A stretch of DNA of 64,000 nt, from contig JAJOZX010007511.1 of NCBI GenBank assembly GCA_023014485.1, forward strand, positions 176,216 to 240,215. The letters run 5' to 3'. Under the pieces are notes generated by a model. It saw only the letters and a list, made by a program, of their open reading frames with translations, ran no database searches and had not been told where the DNA came from. Source of the DNA: Bathynomus jamesi. Its lineage: Eukaryota; Arthropoda; Malacostraca; Isopoda; Cirolanidae. Numbering within the stretch: position 1 is the first letter of the stretch; every line of letters begins with the position of its first letter. This document shows, one piece after another, positions 22,258 through 33,217 of the stretch. The position numbers and the translations under genes are program-made.

Positions 22258-23823
22258 ATGTCTTCACAGGCAGCCCCATCTGAGGATGGGGGTGCTTCTG
22301 CCTTCCAGTCGTCTATTGTTTCTGCCGAAGTGCATTGCGATTCCGATGGCTTTCAGGCATTAAAAAGGGCTAGGTCCTCAGACTGCCTTAAGGATGTTCC
22401 CACTTATAAGCGCTCACAGAAATCTCAGAGCCACATACCAGTTCCTTCCACCACTGCGCCTGTTTCAAACTCTTTTTCAGTGCTAGCTTCCCTGCCCTCT
22501 AGTACTAACACTACCTCTGTTGTCCATAGCACCTGGCCCCCTTTGGGTGGGCATGCTGATGGGCGTCCAGTTTTTGGTGATTGTGAGGTTCTTGGTGCTA
22601 AGTCCGCTTCTGCGATAAAAGTTGCCCCCACACTTCCTTTCAAGACTAAGCTCCTCCTGCGTCGTGACCAACATCAAGAAATTCCTTTTTACGCTTCATA
22701 TGTCTATATGACTGCTGTCTCTGACAATATTCGGCTCACTAATCTCAGTCCCTTTGCCCTTAAGTGGGGTATTGAGGCACTTTGTAGGCACAAATACTGT
22801 AGGAGTGGTAGTTTGTTACTGCAGACTGCTTCTCCATCTCAGCTGCGAACCCTTCTTAATGCAACCTCCTTCTTGAACAACCAGTACAATATTAAGGTAG
22901 AATTGGCATCCAAGTTTGATATCATACAAGGCATCATTCGTGCACCAGAATTGCTAGTTGATTCAGTTGAGGATATTTTGGAGGAACTAAAACCTTGCAG
23001 TGTTTTGGAAATGAGACGACTTACGCCAGGTAAGGACAAGATTCCTACTAGGGCCTTGGTACTTACCTTTGGTGGGAAAATTCTCCCTACTAAGATCTAT
23101 TGTGGCTACCTCAGTTATACTGTTGAGCATTTCTTTTCGAGACCTCTGCGTTGCTTTAAGTGTCAACGATTTGGTCATGGCCGAGATGTCTGTCAGAATG
23201 AGCCCCGTTGTGGGAGGTGTGGGGGGTCTCACTCCTCTCCAGATTGTGAAGGTCCGGATGGTTGTACAAACTGTCATGCTCCCCATCCCGCCTTCTCCTC
23301 CATTTGCCCAGTTTACCTGAAGGAGCAGGCTATAGTGCGATACAAATGTTTGAATAATGTCTCTTTCTCAGAGGCAAGACGCCATTGTTCAGTCCTGGAT
23401 AGGTCATTTTCCCAGGTAGCCAGGACAGATCCACCCCATCCCCCTTCAAATCAGTCTTCTCCCCCAACCCCACCTGTCCAGCCTAGACCCAGGCCTTCGC
23501 CTTCCCCGGCATGCCCTCCGGTTTGGTTTCTTCTGCACCTCCCACAATTCCATTTCCCCATCCATTTACTGTCAGAGACATCTCTTCGATTCCATACAGT
23601 CATTTGCCCTCCTTGCCCCCTCCTGGCCCGTCTCCCTCCCACTTCCCAGTCTGCCTCTCAGCCTCCTCATTCTAAGAGCCTTCGGGCTGTTAGTGGTCTC
23701 ACCAGCTCCCAGTATTGGCAGCTGGTGAAGGATGTTCGTGACCTTATGTCCAGGAATAAATCTCCTCAACAAATTGTTAACAAACTTGCCTCTTACGCTA
23801 ATACAAATAATTATTTCGAATAA
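22258..23823 (+). CDS. J2 ORF1, gag-like protein with three zinc knuckles, intact
   Basis: 521 codons from ATG 22258, without a stop. The N-terminal third is Ser/Thr-rich. The middle (residues about 125-285) is a folded RNA-binding region with NIRLTNLSPFALKWGIEAL. Knuckles at residues about 298-345 are CFKCQRFGHGRDVC, CGRCGGSHSSPDC and CTNCHAPHPAFSSIC, followed by SFSEARRHC. A Pro-rich linker ends in a short helical tail (SSQYWQLVKDVRDLMSRN). The family protein binds element RNA and forms the RNP. It is the longest intact non-LTR frame in the window, while its own ORF2 is broken. The ORF1 stop at 23821-23823 is followed after about 60 bp by the first ORF2 motif. Confidence 0.88.
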   Translation: MSSQAAPSEDGGASAFQSSIVSAEVHCDSDGFQALKRARSSDCLKDVPTYKRSQKSQSHIPVPSTTAPVSNSFSVLASLPSSTNTTSVVHSTWPPLGGHADGRPVFGDCEVLGAKSASAIKVAPTLPFKTKLLLRRDQHQEIPFYASYVYMTAVSDNIRLTNLSPFALKWGIEALCRHKYCRSGSLLLQTASPSQLRTLLNATSFLNNQYNIKVELASKFDIIQGIIRAPELLVDSVEDILEELKPCSVLEMRRLTPGKDKIPTRALVLTFGGKILPTKIYCGYLSYTVEHFFSRPLRCFKCQRFGHGRDVCQNEPRCGRCGGSHSSPDCEGPDGCTNCHAPHPAFSSICPVYLKEQAIVRYKCLNNVSFSEARRHCSVLDRSFSQVARTDPPHPPSNQSSPPTPPVQPRPRPSPSPACPPVWFLLHLPQFHFPIHLLSETSLRFHTVICPPCPLLARLPPTSQSASQPPHSKSLRAVSGLTSSQYWQLVKDVRDLMSRNKSPQQIVNKLASYANTNNYFE

Positions 23824-23865
23824 TAAACTTACTTCCGCCGAGGGGATGCTTCTCCTCTTCACGCC

Positions 23866-24990
23866 TTAATTTTCACATTTATACAGTGGAATGTCAAGAG
23901 CCTCCGTGCACGACTACCCCAGCTGAAGAACTTACTTAGCACCTATTCTCCTGCCCTAATTGCCTTACAGAAAACTCGCCTATCCCGACCATTCTCCCCT
24001 TATTTCAAACACTATACATTCTATAGAAAAGATAGGAATGCCCATGGGGTGGTGTTGCTTCACTTCTTCATGCCCTTCTTCCTGGCACTCCCCTCCCATT
24101 ATATACTCCACTCGAAGCAGTTGCAGCACAGGTTCCGCTCTTTAGTAGAGCAACTACAGTTTGCTCTTTGTACAAACCCCCCGGCTTTCCCCTCACCTTA
24201 CAGTTGCTTGATGATCTTGTACAGCAACTGCCAACTCCCTTCATATTATTAAGGGATTTCAATGCCCATCACTCTTGTTGGGGCTCCTCCTTTTGCGACG
24301 AGAGAGGGGTCCTCTATGCTGACTTCCTTTTCGATAACTCCTTATTTTTGTTTAGTTTTCCCACCCCCACTTACCTCTCTGATGCTACAGGGACTTTCTC
24401 CTCCATTGATCTGACCATTTGTAATCAAGAACTGGCCCACCAGTTCCAGTGGTTCGTATCCTCTGACCTTTGTGATAGTGACCATTTCCCTCTCTTTCTT
24501 CAGTCTACATCCTCCTTTCCTCCCATTCAACGACGTTTCCGCTTCGATCTGAAAAAAGCTGACTGGAGTGCTTATGCCCTTTTAGCCAACTTGCCTCCTC
24601 CCTCTCATGATGCCGATCTGGATTGTACAGCCATTTCTACCCCCATACTCACAGTCCCCTCTGCCTCTATTCCATTGAAGTCAACTACCGTTAATCCTAA
24701 GTATAATGCAGCATGGTGGACTGCTGAATGTGAAGCTGCTGTTTTGTCACGTAAGAGGGCCATCCGTAGCTTTCGAAAGAACCCAATTCTACGTCTATTT
24801 ATCAACTACAAACATGCTCGAGCACTTGCTCGGCACACTGTAAAATTAGCAAAGAGAATCTCTTGGAGGAACTATGTTAACAACATCTCCTTTGGTACAC
24901 CTTCATCTGCAGTCTGGAGAAAAGTCCGGGCCTTTCAAGGCTCCTATGCTGTCACGTAAGGTCTTAGTTAAAGATGGCATTCCATACTTA
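23866..24990 (+). pseudogene. J2 ORF2, endonuclease part only
   Basis: IQWNVKSLRARLPQL and LIALQKTRLSR are the N-terminal endonuclease blocks (usual QETR reads QKTR). A frame change lies near 24050-24170. 24168-24959 is open and has FILLRDFNAHHSCWGSSF (usual GDFNAHH reads RDFNAHH), FSSIDLTICN and SDLCDSDHFPLFL. The linker runs to WRKVRAFQGS and VLVKDGIPYLE. No RT follows because CR1 starts at about 24991. The two altered endonuclease residues and the truncation make it inactive. Confidence 0.8.
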
Positions 24991-27300
24991 GAAATAAATT
25001 AAACGAATTTAAGGCGATAATTTATTCCGGCAACTACGATATAGTTGCTATCACTGAAACGTGGTTAAATACCGTGACTCGGGACTTGTTGGGGGAACTT
25101 GATATACCTGGTTTTAAACTCTTTACTAATGTTAGGTTACATAGGATTGGTGGCGGCGTTTTGCTGTACATTCGTAATTCCCTTAGGGCTATCGAGATTA
25201 AGAGAGATTTTCCGGCAGCAATTAATGCGATATGCGTTGAAGTTAGGGCGCGTAGTATTAGTTTTAATTTTGTTGTTGTTTATAGACCTCCCGTTCAACC
25301 CCTCGATACCGATACTAGATTTTACTCACTTCTTGGTAACTTTATTGCTAATCGGAATAGTATAAATCTCGGAGACTTTAACTGCCCTAATGTTAATTAC
25401 GAGACTTTTACTGGTAATAAGGAGGGTTTGAGACTGGTTGAGTTCATGGAAGATAATTTTTTACGACAGATGGTTACCGAACCAACGCGCGGTGACAATA
25501 TTTTAGACGTGGTGATGACGAACGGCGAAAATATAGTCGAAGGTTTAGAAGTAGGCGAGAGTTTAGGAGGTAGTGATCATCAAATTCTTAGGTTTAAGCT
25601 ACTGATAGAAAACACTAAGGATAGTAAAGTAATAGAAGTCCCTGATTTTCGTAGGGCTAATTTTGATAGTTGTGCGGATGGATGAGAGTAGTGGACTGGG
25701 ATAACTTATTTGTGGGTAATGACACAAATTTGTATTGGGAGGCGTTTAAAGATAGTTTCTTGAATATCGAAAGGGAGTTTATTCCTCGTAGGCCCAAGCG
25801 CGCTAGAAATCATGGTACGCCCAAGTGGTGGACTAGGGAAATAGGCGAGTTCATAAACGAGCGTAATAGAGCGTATAGACTTAATAAGCACAATGGCACG
25901 GTAGCTAAAGTTAATAGATATATCGAGCTTCGACGTAAGTTTAAAAGATCAGTTAGAATGCTGAGCGTAATTTAGAGATACTTATAGCTGCGGATAGTAA
26001 ACATAACCCAAAAAAGTTTTTCGATTACGTGAATAATCGTAAGCCGATAAAAAATAATATAGGCCTTCTCGTGGACGCTAATGGCGCTTTGGCTTCCGAC
26101 GCTCAGGCGATGGCGGGTATTTTTAATAACTTTTTTGCGAGTTTTTACCGAAGAAGACGTCAATAATGTCCCCGATGTGGACCATATCGTTCCATTTAGC
26201 AGCGAGATTATTTTGGATGAAATAGCTGTTTACGAGGGTGAGATTGCGCATTATATTGATAGGCTAAAAGTTAGCAAGGTTCCAGGCCCTGACGCGCTTA
26301 ATCCTAGACATTTGAAAGATGTGAAAGACGTTATCGTAGGCCCCTTAACGAAGATTTTTAATCAGTCACTCGAAACGGGGATTATTCCTGAACATTTCAA
26401 ATTAGCTAACGTCACGCGAAAATAGGCGATAAGGTTGTTAACGAGGACAATATAAATAGGCTCGAAGACGATATAAATAGGATTATGGAGTGGACGGATA
26501 AGTGGCAGATGCAATTTAACGTAGACAAGTGTAAAGTTTTGCATATAAGTTCTCGTAGCAATAATTACACGTACACGATGGATTTTAGAGAGTTAGCAAG
26601 CGTTGACGAGGAAGTAGATTTAGGCGTACGCGTATCTAAGGATTTAAAAGTTAGGAACCAGTGCCTGGAGTCTCGCGCAAAAGGTAATAGGATGTTAGGC
26701 TTCATAGCGCGTAATTTAGAATTTAAATCGAAGAATATTATATTGCCCCTTTACAAGTCCCTAGTCAGGCCTCATTTACAAGATGCCGTTCAGTTTTGGT
26801 GTCTGTATTTGCGTGAGGATATTGATAGGTTAGAAAGGGTTCAGCGTTGTGCCACGAAACTAATCCCGTCATTGTGCAATAAGCCTTATGAAGATAGGAT
26901 TAAAGAGTTAGACTTGCATTCACTCAAAACTAGGAGATTAAGGGGGGACTTATTGAAGTTTTCAAAATCGTTAATAAAATGGATGACGTAAATTTTGATA
27001 AATTGTTCACTTTCGATAATAGCAATACTCGTAATAACGGATATAAGTTGCGTGGCAGACGTTTCATTACTAATATCGCTAAAAACTTCTTTACGCTTAA
27101 AGTAATTGATAAATGGAATAATCTTCCCGCGTCAGTCGTGAACTCTACCAGTGTTATTGTGTTTAAGAACCGTTTTGATAAGCATTTTAAAAATATTAAC
27201 ATTGTTTAATATAATAATAAAACAATTAGTAACAGGAGCTCCGGGGGTGGTGATCGGGGATGAGTCTGTTGACGACTAATGCCAGCTTGTGACATGCCAG
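24991..27300 (+). mobile_element. CR1-like non-LTR element, copy A (internally deleted)
   Basis: It begins inside the endonuclease (aaataaattaaacgaattt) and runs through RT flanking regions to a natural-looking C-terminus at 27209. A leader-like tail ends in an A run near 27307-27319. RT motifs around the catalytic YADD/FADD are missing at about 26424, so the copy cannot prime cDNA. The right boundary is approximate. Confidence 0.75.
25000..27209 (+). pseudogene. CR1 copy A ORF2 (endonuclease, partial RT)
   Basis: 25053-25685: endonuclease with RIGGGVLLYIRNSLRAIEI, FVVVYRPPVQPL, LGDFNCPNVNYETF, MVTEPTRGDNILDVVMTNGE and LGGSDHQILRFKLL. 25670-25975: linker (KWWTREIGEFINERNRAYRL). 26081-26425: KVPGPDALNPRHLKDVKDV and SLETGIIPEHFKLANVT. 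The sequence then jumps to 26440-26991 (EWTDKWQMQFNVDKCKVLHI, LGVRVSKDLKVRNQC, ILPLYKSLVRPHLQ, LERVQRCATKLIPSL). The C-terminal piece is 26979-27209 (GYKLRGRRFITNIAKNFF). Block order fits the CR1 clade. The core RT motifs are deleted and there are at least four frame changes. Confidence 0.8.
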
Positions 27301-28149
27301 CGTGTAATATGCCAGCAAAAAAAAAAAATAGACTAACACGAACTTAGATGTAGGTCGTAGCGTAAACTAACCCACTTTTTGTTATTCTTTTTTTTTCCTG
27401 TCTCCTTATTTGCATGTATGTAACTCTCTTCATTGCATGTCTGTAGTTTGCATGGTATGATAGTGTTTGAGTTAAGAATGTGTTGCATGGTTTGTAATGC
27501 GTTCTTATTTTACTTCTTTTCATCTTCCACCCCTTTCCGGCAGAGTGGGCTGCAGTGGCCGGCGGATGATGATGGTGTCCTTCTTTCTCTTTTTCTGAAT
27601 GAATTTTAACCCACGAGTGATAGGTTTTGCTACTTACTTAACCCCTTATTCTCTTCTTTTAACCCCTTACTTTCTTCTTTCTCTCGGGCTAACCTTAGAG
27701 TGGATCTTAGGGTCTTTGTTACTCTTAGCTTCTGTAGATCTGTAGGTAATGCTGCCCGTTTGCGTCTCCGAACTGTGTGCCGAGATCTCACTCTACCCTT
27801 TCAACTAAGTTCCATTCTCAGCCCATACTTTCCTCCTCATCCTGTACTCAGCTTTTTGATGGAGTCCCAATTGTATGCATTCATTTAATTTTAATTCTTT
27901 ATTTATTTATCTATTTATTTATTTTTTTCACTTTCCCTGTCTATGTAGCTGGAGGCCCTCTTTTCAAGCGCCACAGAGTCGGCCCTGTGGCTGAAGAGGT
28001 GATGGGTCTCTTACTCTCCTGTCCTTTTTTCCCCATTTATTATGCCCTGAACACTTGTGATTAACTCTTAACCTCGCAGCATATACTGTCTCCGTTCTGG
28101 TGTTAATAACTCATTGGGTTGGTGCACCATTAAACTTAATCAATCAATC
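27301..28149. other. Probable non-LTR 3' UTR sequence
   Basis: No coding motif. The pyrimidine-rich text and the end cattaaacttaatcaatcaatc (near 28125-28147) resemble the 3' terminus of an I/Jockey-type element with a short AATC repeat tail. It could be the lost 3' end of J2 displaced by CR1 copy A. The link is inference. Confidence 0.4.
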
Positions 28150-28657
28150 GTCAGCCAGACTCCTTACTGAACGGACGCCTTCCCTAGGCTCTCTGATATT
28201 GTTTCTACTTTTGAATATTGCCGATAAATTTACTGTTGGAAAGTTTTGAATTTTATATACTTGCGCTTATATTCACATTGTTATAGTTAAGTAACTGAAC
28301 ATTAGTGGTTTTTAGTTATTTATAAGTTTTCAGAGCGTGCCGGCTTAATTTAATATAACCTTGTGACGGTTATAAACGTTAACTACTTTAACTTGCGCGA
28401 TGCCGTCCCAGAAAGCGTCGTGTGCTAGATGTGGGGTTAATCGGTGGTCCTATAGCGATTACCGAGAGATCGGTTTGTTTCTTTTGCGAGTTGAGTGAAG
28501 AGATAGTGGATTTAAAATGTAGTGTATGCGAGGTGACGGGACGACTTACAACGCTTGATGAGAGCAGGGGTAGGCTTACGGTTGACGTAGGCCGAACCTA
28601 TACTAACGTTGAAGACGTTAGTAAGTTGAAGGGTGAGGTTAGGAACCTAGTTTCTAG

Positions 28658-29124
28658 TGTAGTGAATACTCTTATTTTAGTTTCAAGATAAATGTTAATT
28701 TTACCGTCTTGAATTTCGGAATAGCTATAAATTCATTTTAAATTAGTTACCCATCATAATTCAATTGTAAACCACATAATACTAATTTTATGTATACTGT
28801 ATTATTTTATTGTATGTAAACATAATTAATTATATATCACAATTGTCAGTTAATTATTTATATTCAAATAATTATTTTAATCTAATACCATGTCCATTTT
28901 GCAAATAAATAATAGAAATCCAAGGGTTATATTTTCCATCCTTGGTACTGTCGCAGTTTCGCCTAACGGACTCAATACGGCTAGTGAGATAATCACTGGT
29001 TGGCACTTAACCAGCGGCAGTGCTTATGGCTACATCATCCAGGTTAACCTATACCGGATAGATGCGCTACGGTCCCAAGCCGTAGCTTGCCTAGGCCCAA
29101 CGACGACGACGACGAAAACCAACA
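28658..29124 (+). repeat. 5' LTR
   Basis: TG...CA-bounded, 467 bp. It starts directly after ctag and ends ccaaca before the primer site. An AT-rich front half is followed by cctaacggactc and a (cga)n run near 29099-29114. No canonical promoter was confirmed by eye. Confidence 0.93.
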
Positions 29125-29126
29125 AT

Positions 29127-29144
29127 TGGTGACCCCGGAGTTGG
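29127..29144 (+). promoter_or_regulatory. Primer binding site, tRNA-Trp type
   Basis: TGGTGACCCCGG lies two bases after the 5' LTR. Its first 11 bases are complementary to the 3' end of animal tRNA-Trp plus CCA. Use of tRNA-Trp is typical of the CsRn1 clade. Confidence 0.8.
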
Positions 29145-29146
29145 AT

Positions 29147-29310
29147 TCCCCCCTTTTACCCGAACGACTAGGACTAGACTGTAACGTCGTTCGTGCCCAT
29201 CACCCCCTTTTACCCGAACGACTAGGACTAGACTGTAACGTCGTTCGTGCCCATCACCCCCTTCACCCGAGCGACTAGGACCAGACTGTAACGTCGCTCG
29301 TGCCCTCTGC
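29147..29310 (+). repeat. Three tandem 54-bp leader repeats, each a conserved hairpin
   Basis: About three copies, period 54 then 53, between primer site and gag. Each holds an 8-bp stem around a 17-nt loop: 29161-29168 with 29186-29193, 29215-29222 with 29240-29247, and 29268-29275 with 29293-29300. Units 1-2 have cgaacgac/gtcgttcg and unit 3 has cgagcgac/gtcgctcg. The A to G change on one arm is matched by T to C on the other, which keeps the pairing. This suggests a selected RNA structure in the 5' leader, for example for packaging or translation. Confidence 0.88.
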
Positions 29311-29410
29311 CCCTCACCCCTGCCCGTGCGCTCTGTGCCTGCGCTCGTCTCAACCTCCACTCCTTCGTTGGTAACTTGTCTTGCTTGTACGTCAGCAAGC
29401 ATAGGAGAAG

Positions 29411-30175
29411 ATGCCTGACGACGCTGGTGCCATCTCCCACTTGAGCGTAAAGCTCCCCGTCTTCTGGCCGGGTGATCCATTTATTTGGTTCCACCAAGTG
29501 GAATCACAATTCAACTTGGGAAGGATCACCGCTAGCAGGACAAAATACGATCATGTTTTGTCCTCTCTACCAGCGAGCATCATCTCTGAAGTCCGTGACG
29601 TCATCGTGTCTACTTCCACGAGTGAGGACCCATACAACGATCTGAAGTCTGCCATCCTGTGCCGCACCACTGTCTCCGAGCGTGAGAAACTACATCAGTT
29701 AATCTCAAAAGAAGAACTTGGAGACCGTAAGCCCATTCAAATGCTGAGGGCTATGCAGTGCGCTCTAGGCGAACGCGCACAAACCTTCGATAAGGACATC
29801 TTTCGACAGTTGTTCTTGCAGAAACTTCCTCCATCAGCTCAGCGTGTCTTGGCCACTATGGATCCTGCTACTCCAGTTGATAAACTAGCAGAAACTGCCG
29901 ACAAAGTAGTGGAGATTGACACAGCTCCGGTCAACAACGTGAACACACAATCGGAACTGGAGTTGAAAGTGGAAGAGTTAAGTCAACAACTCAACCACGT
30001 TTGTTCTCTGCTACAAAATCAACGGCGAAGAAGCCATTCTCGGTCAAGATTTACGAAGAGGCATCGTTCGAGTTCCGGGAAGATCTGCTTCTACCACTCT
30101 AAATTTGGAAAGAAGGCTAGGAAGTGCATCTCCCCTTGCAATTTTTCGTCGGAAAACCCCAGCAGCGAGTCCTAA
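29411..30175 (+). CDS. CsRn1-type gag
   Basis: 254 codons from ATG 29411 to TAA 30173-30175, uninterrupted. The N-terminal half has [22 protein letters not shown], the capsid-type opening of gypsy gags, then [20 protein letters not shown] and [17 protein letters not shown] basic Ser/Arg segment ([18 protein letters not shown]) precedes [18 protein letters not shown], the CsRn1 CHCC variant of the zinc knuckle. The protein would form the particle and bind RNA. Its stop overlaps the pol ATG as TAATG (30173-30177), and the pol frame is open from 30124. Either re-initiation or a -1 frameshift could therefore express pol. Confidence 0.9.
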   Translation: MPDDAGAISHLSVKLPVFWPGDPFIWFHQVESQFNLGRITASRTKYDHVLSSLPASIISEVRDVIVSTSTSEDPYNDLKSAILCRTTVSEREKLHQLISKEELGDRKPIQMLRAMQCALGERAQTFDKDIFRQLFLQKLPPSAQRVLATMDPATPVDKLAETADKVVEIDTAPVNNVNTQSELELKVEELSQQLNHVCSLLQNQRRRSHSRSRFTKRHRSSSGKICFYHSKFGKKARKCISPCNFSSENPSSES

Positions 30176-33100
30176 TGGCGTCTAGTACTCGCACTGCCAA
30201 CCTGTTATTCATAAAGGACAGGAACTCTGGTGTCAATTTCTTGGTCGATACCGGAGCGTCAGTCAGTGTATTCCCTCAAAAATCTGGTCATACGCACTCG
30301 GAATTTCCGCCTCTATACGCTGCTAACGGTTCACGCATACCCACGTACGGTACTCAGTCGCGTGAACTAAACTTGGGCCTTCACCGATCCTTCAAGTGGA
30401 TTTTCATCTGTGCTCAAGTGCAGCATCCCATAATCGGCGCTGACTTCCTCCAGCATTTCAAACTCCTGGTGGATCTTGACAAGCGACGCTTATGCGACCA
30501 GGCCACACTGCTTTCTGTTCTTGCCAAACAGGTTGCCCTTCCGGACGCCTCGAACTCTGCACTTTCCCTCGTTCCCCCTAATTCCATGTACCAGTGCCTT
30601 TTCCAGCGATATCCAGGAATTCTTCAACCGATGCAGATGGGTGATACCATTAAGCACACCATTACCCATCACATTACAACAAAAGGTCCCCCTGTGTTTG
30701 CAAAACCCAGACGTCTTGCCCAGGACAAACTGAAAGCTGCCAAATCGGAATTCCAGCTTATGATAGATCTTGGGATAATAAGACCTTCCAAAAGCAGTTG
30801 GTCCTCTCCCCTACACCTGGTCCAGAAGAAGTCAGGAGACTGGAGACCATGTGGGGATTACCGGTTTTTGAATTCGACAACCATCCCGGACCGATATCCG
30901 GTACCAAATGTCCAAGACTTTACTTCTCTTCTCCACGGCAAATCTATCTTCAGTAAAATAGACCTCGTTAAGGCTTTCCACCACATTCCCGTAGAGCCTT
31001 CGGATATTCCCAAGACTGCAGTTTGTACACCATTTGGGTTATTCGAATTTGTGAAGATGCCGTTCGGCTACGGAATGCTGCGCAAACCTTTCAGAGGTTT
31101 ATAGATGAGGTCACCAGAGGCTTAGACTTTGTTTATGCCTACATCGATGATTTGCTTGTGGCCAGCTCAACGGAAGAGGAACATAAGGAACATCTTTCAC
31201 TCCTCTTTCAACGCTTAGAACAATACGGTGTTACTATTAATGCATCTAAGTGTGTGTTTGCACAGCCAACCTTGGAATTTCTTGGTCACACGATTTCGCA
31301 GCACGGAATTACCCCCTTCAGGACAAGTGTGAAGTGATAAAAAATTACCCTATGCCAAATAATCAGCGTGAGTTACGTCGGTTTCTAGGTTTGGTAAATT
31401 ATTACCACAAGTTCATTAAAAACTGTGCCAGTGTTCTTGCTCCTCTACACGCTATGATCACACACAAACGCAAGGTAACGAAATTGGTATGGTGTAGCGA
31501 TAGTTTACAGGCGTTCGACAATGCCAAAAATGCTATCAATAGTGCATTGTCTCTGTCATTTCCTATCAGTGATGCCCCCCTAACTCTGACGGTCGATGCA
31601 TCAGATGTTGCGATCGGTGGGGTGTTGGAACAAACCATTAACGGTCAACAAGCACCCATCGCGTTTTACTCGAAAAAGCTGCAGCCAGCCCAAACGCGTT
31701 ATAGTGCTTTCGGACGTGAACTTCTTGCTATTTACTTAAACGTGAAGCATTTTCAACATTTCCTTGAAGGCCGAGAGTTTTGTGTTTTTACCCAAACCTT
31801 TGGTCACTGTCTTCAATAAAAACAGCTGTAACCACTCTCCCAGAGTCATCAGGCAACTCGATTATATCTCGCAATTTACCACAGATATCCGCCACATCAA
31901 AGGTGTCTTGAACACTCCAGCGGATGCACTTTCAAGAATAGAGATTACTTCTGTTACCCTCAGCTCTACACTGTGGAATGCTATTGCACAGGATCAAGAT
32001 AAGGATACGGAACTACAAGACCTGCTCAGAGAAGACTCCACTCACTCACTTTCCCTCAAGAAAATGAGTATGCCAGGATTGTCTGTGCCCCTCTATTGCG
32101 ACGTATCAACAGCTGCTATTCGCCCTTATGTCCCTCCATGTCACAGACAAGCAGTCTTCACGGATCTTCATAAGCCCTCCCATCCTGGTATCCGTGCTTC
32201 GCAACACCTGGTTACCTCTCGCTTTGTTTGGCCCTCGATGCGGAAGGATGTCAAACATTGGACCAAAACGTGCCTTGCCTGCCAGCGTGCCAAAGTCCAA
32301 AGGCACACCAGGTCCCCCTTTGACGCATTTCCGCCCCCATCCCAGCGATTTGAGGTAATTCATGTAGACATTGTTGGCCCTCTTCCAGTGATTCAAGGCC
32401 AACGTTATCTGCTCACCTGTCTCGACCGCTTTTCCAGATGGCCTGAAGCCATCCCACTTCCTGATATCCAAGCGGACACTGTTGCAAGAGCCTTTCTTCA
32501 TGGATGGGTATCAAGATTTGGATTGCCGACAAAAGTCATCACTGACCAAGGTCGCCAATTTGAGTCTTCGCTTTGGAAGAAGTTTACCAGCTTGTTGGGT
32601 ACAGTACATGCGCATACCTGTGCGTATCATCCGCAAGCTAACGGCCTCGTCGAACGCTTCCATCGCCAGCTGAAGTCATCCCTTATGTGTCACGAAGACT
32701 CCCATTGGATGGATAAGCTTCCACTCGTGTTGCTTGGTATTCGCTCTGCATTTAAGAGTGATCTGAAGACTACAGCGGCTGAACTAGTCTATGGAACAAC
32801 ACTGCGGCTACCAGGTGGCTACTTCACTGCAGGGGATAAGTCATGTGATCCTACGGAATTCGCTCAAACACTTTCCTCTCACATGCAGTCCCTTCAGCCT
32901 GTTCCCCCTCGATTGACTAGCCAACAGAACATCTTTGTTTCCCCAGCCCTCCAGTCTTGCACCCACGTTTTCGTTCGTGTACCTGTCCCAAAACGGCCTC
33001 TCCAATGTCCATATGACGGGCCCTATGAAGTTCTCCGACGTACGCGCAAATCATTTCTCATCCAGCGCGGTTCCAAGGTCGACAAGGTTTCTATCGATCG

Positions 33101-33194
33101 TCTTAAGCCTGCGTTTTTGGAATCAACCTTAAGCGAGGTACATGTAGCTACCAAAAAGGTCCAGGGGAAATCTGTGTCGTTCGGAACTCTTTGA
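30175..33194 (+). pseudogene. CsRn1-type pol: protease, RT, RNase H, integrase (three indels)
   Basis: Protease [15 protein letters not shown] (DTGA at 30247-30258). RT has [34 protein letters not shown], and YIDDLLVASSTEEEH (YIDD near 31140). RNase H has LTVDASDVAIGGVLEQ. Integrase has an H-x3-H...C-x2-C finger (HKPSHPGIRASQH, CLACQRAK), VIHVDIVGPLP, ITDQGRQFES and ANGLVERFHRQLKSS, and is open to TGA 33194. Lesions are a missing base near 31067 (after MPFG), a missing C in the C run near 31312, and a 5-bp loss near 31790 that removes part of the RNase H TDHKP block. Without these the frame would be complete. Confidence 0.88.
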
Positions 33195-33205
33195 ACTTCC
33201 TCTCT

Positions 33206-33217
33206 GGTGGGGGAGTG
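33206..33217 (+). promoter_or_regulatory. Polypurine tract
   Basis: ggtgggggagtg directly before the 3' LTR (33218). It serves as the plus-strand primer site in the family. Confidence 0.75.

Larger units (their letters stand above)
22010..24990 (+). mobile_element. Non-LTR retrotransposon J2 (I/Jockey-type), cut by CR1
   Basis: The 5' leader is about 22010-22257 and includes a T16 run at 22135-22150. An intact ORF1 and then an ORF2 endonuclease follow. ORF2 stops at about 24990, where CR1 copy A begins (ttag|aaataa). A second J2 piece with the same J2/CR1 junction lies inverted at the window end. The 3' part of J2 may lie in 27.3-28.15 kb. Confidence 0.75.

Noticed and set aside
29147..29310. 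CRISPR-like array
   Set aside because: Repeats are contiguous without unique spacers and lie in a retrotransposon leader of a eukaryotic genome.
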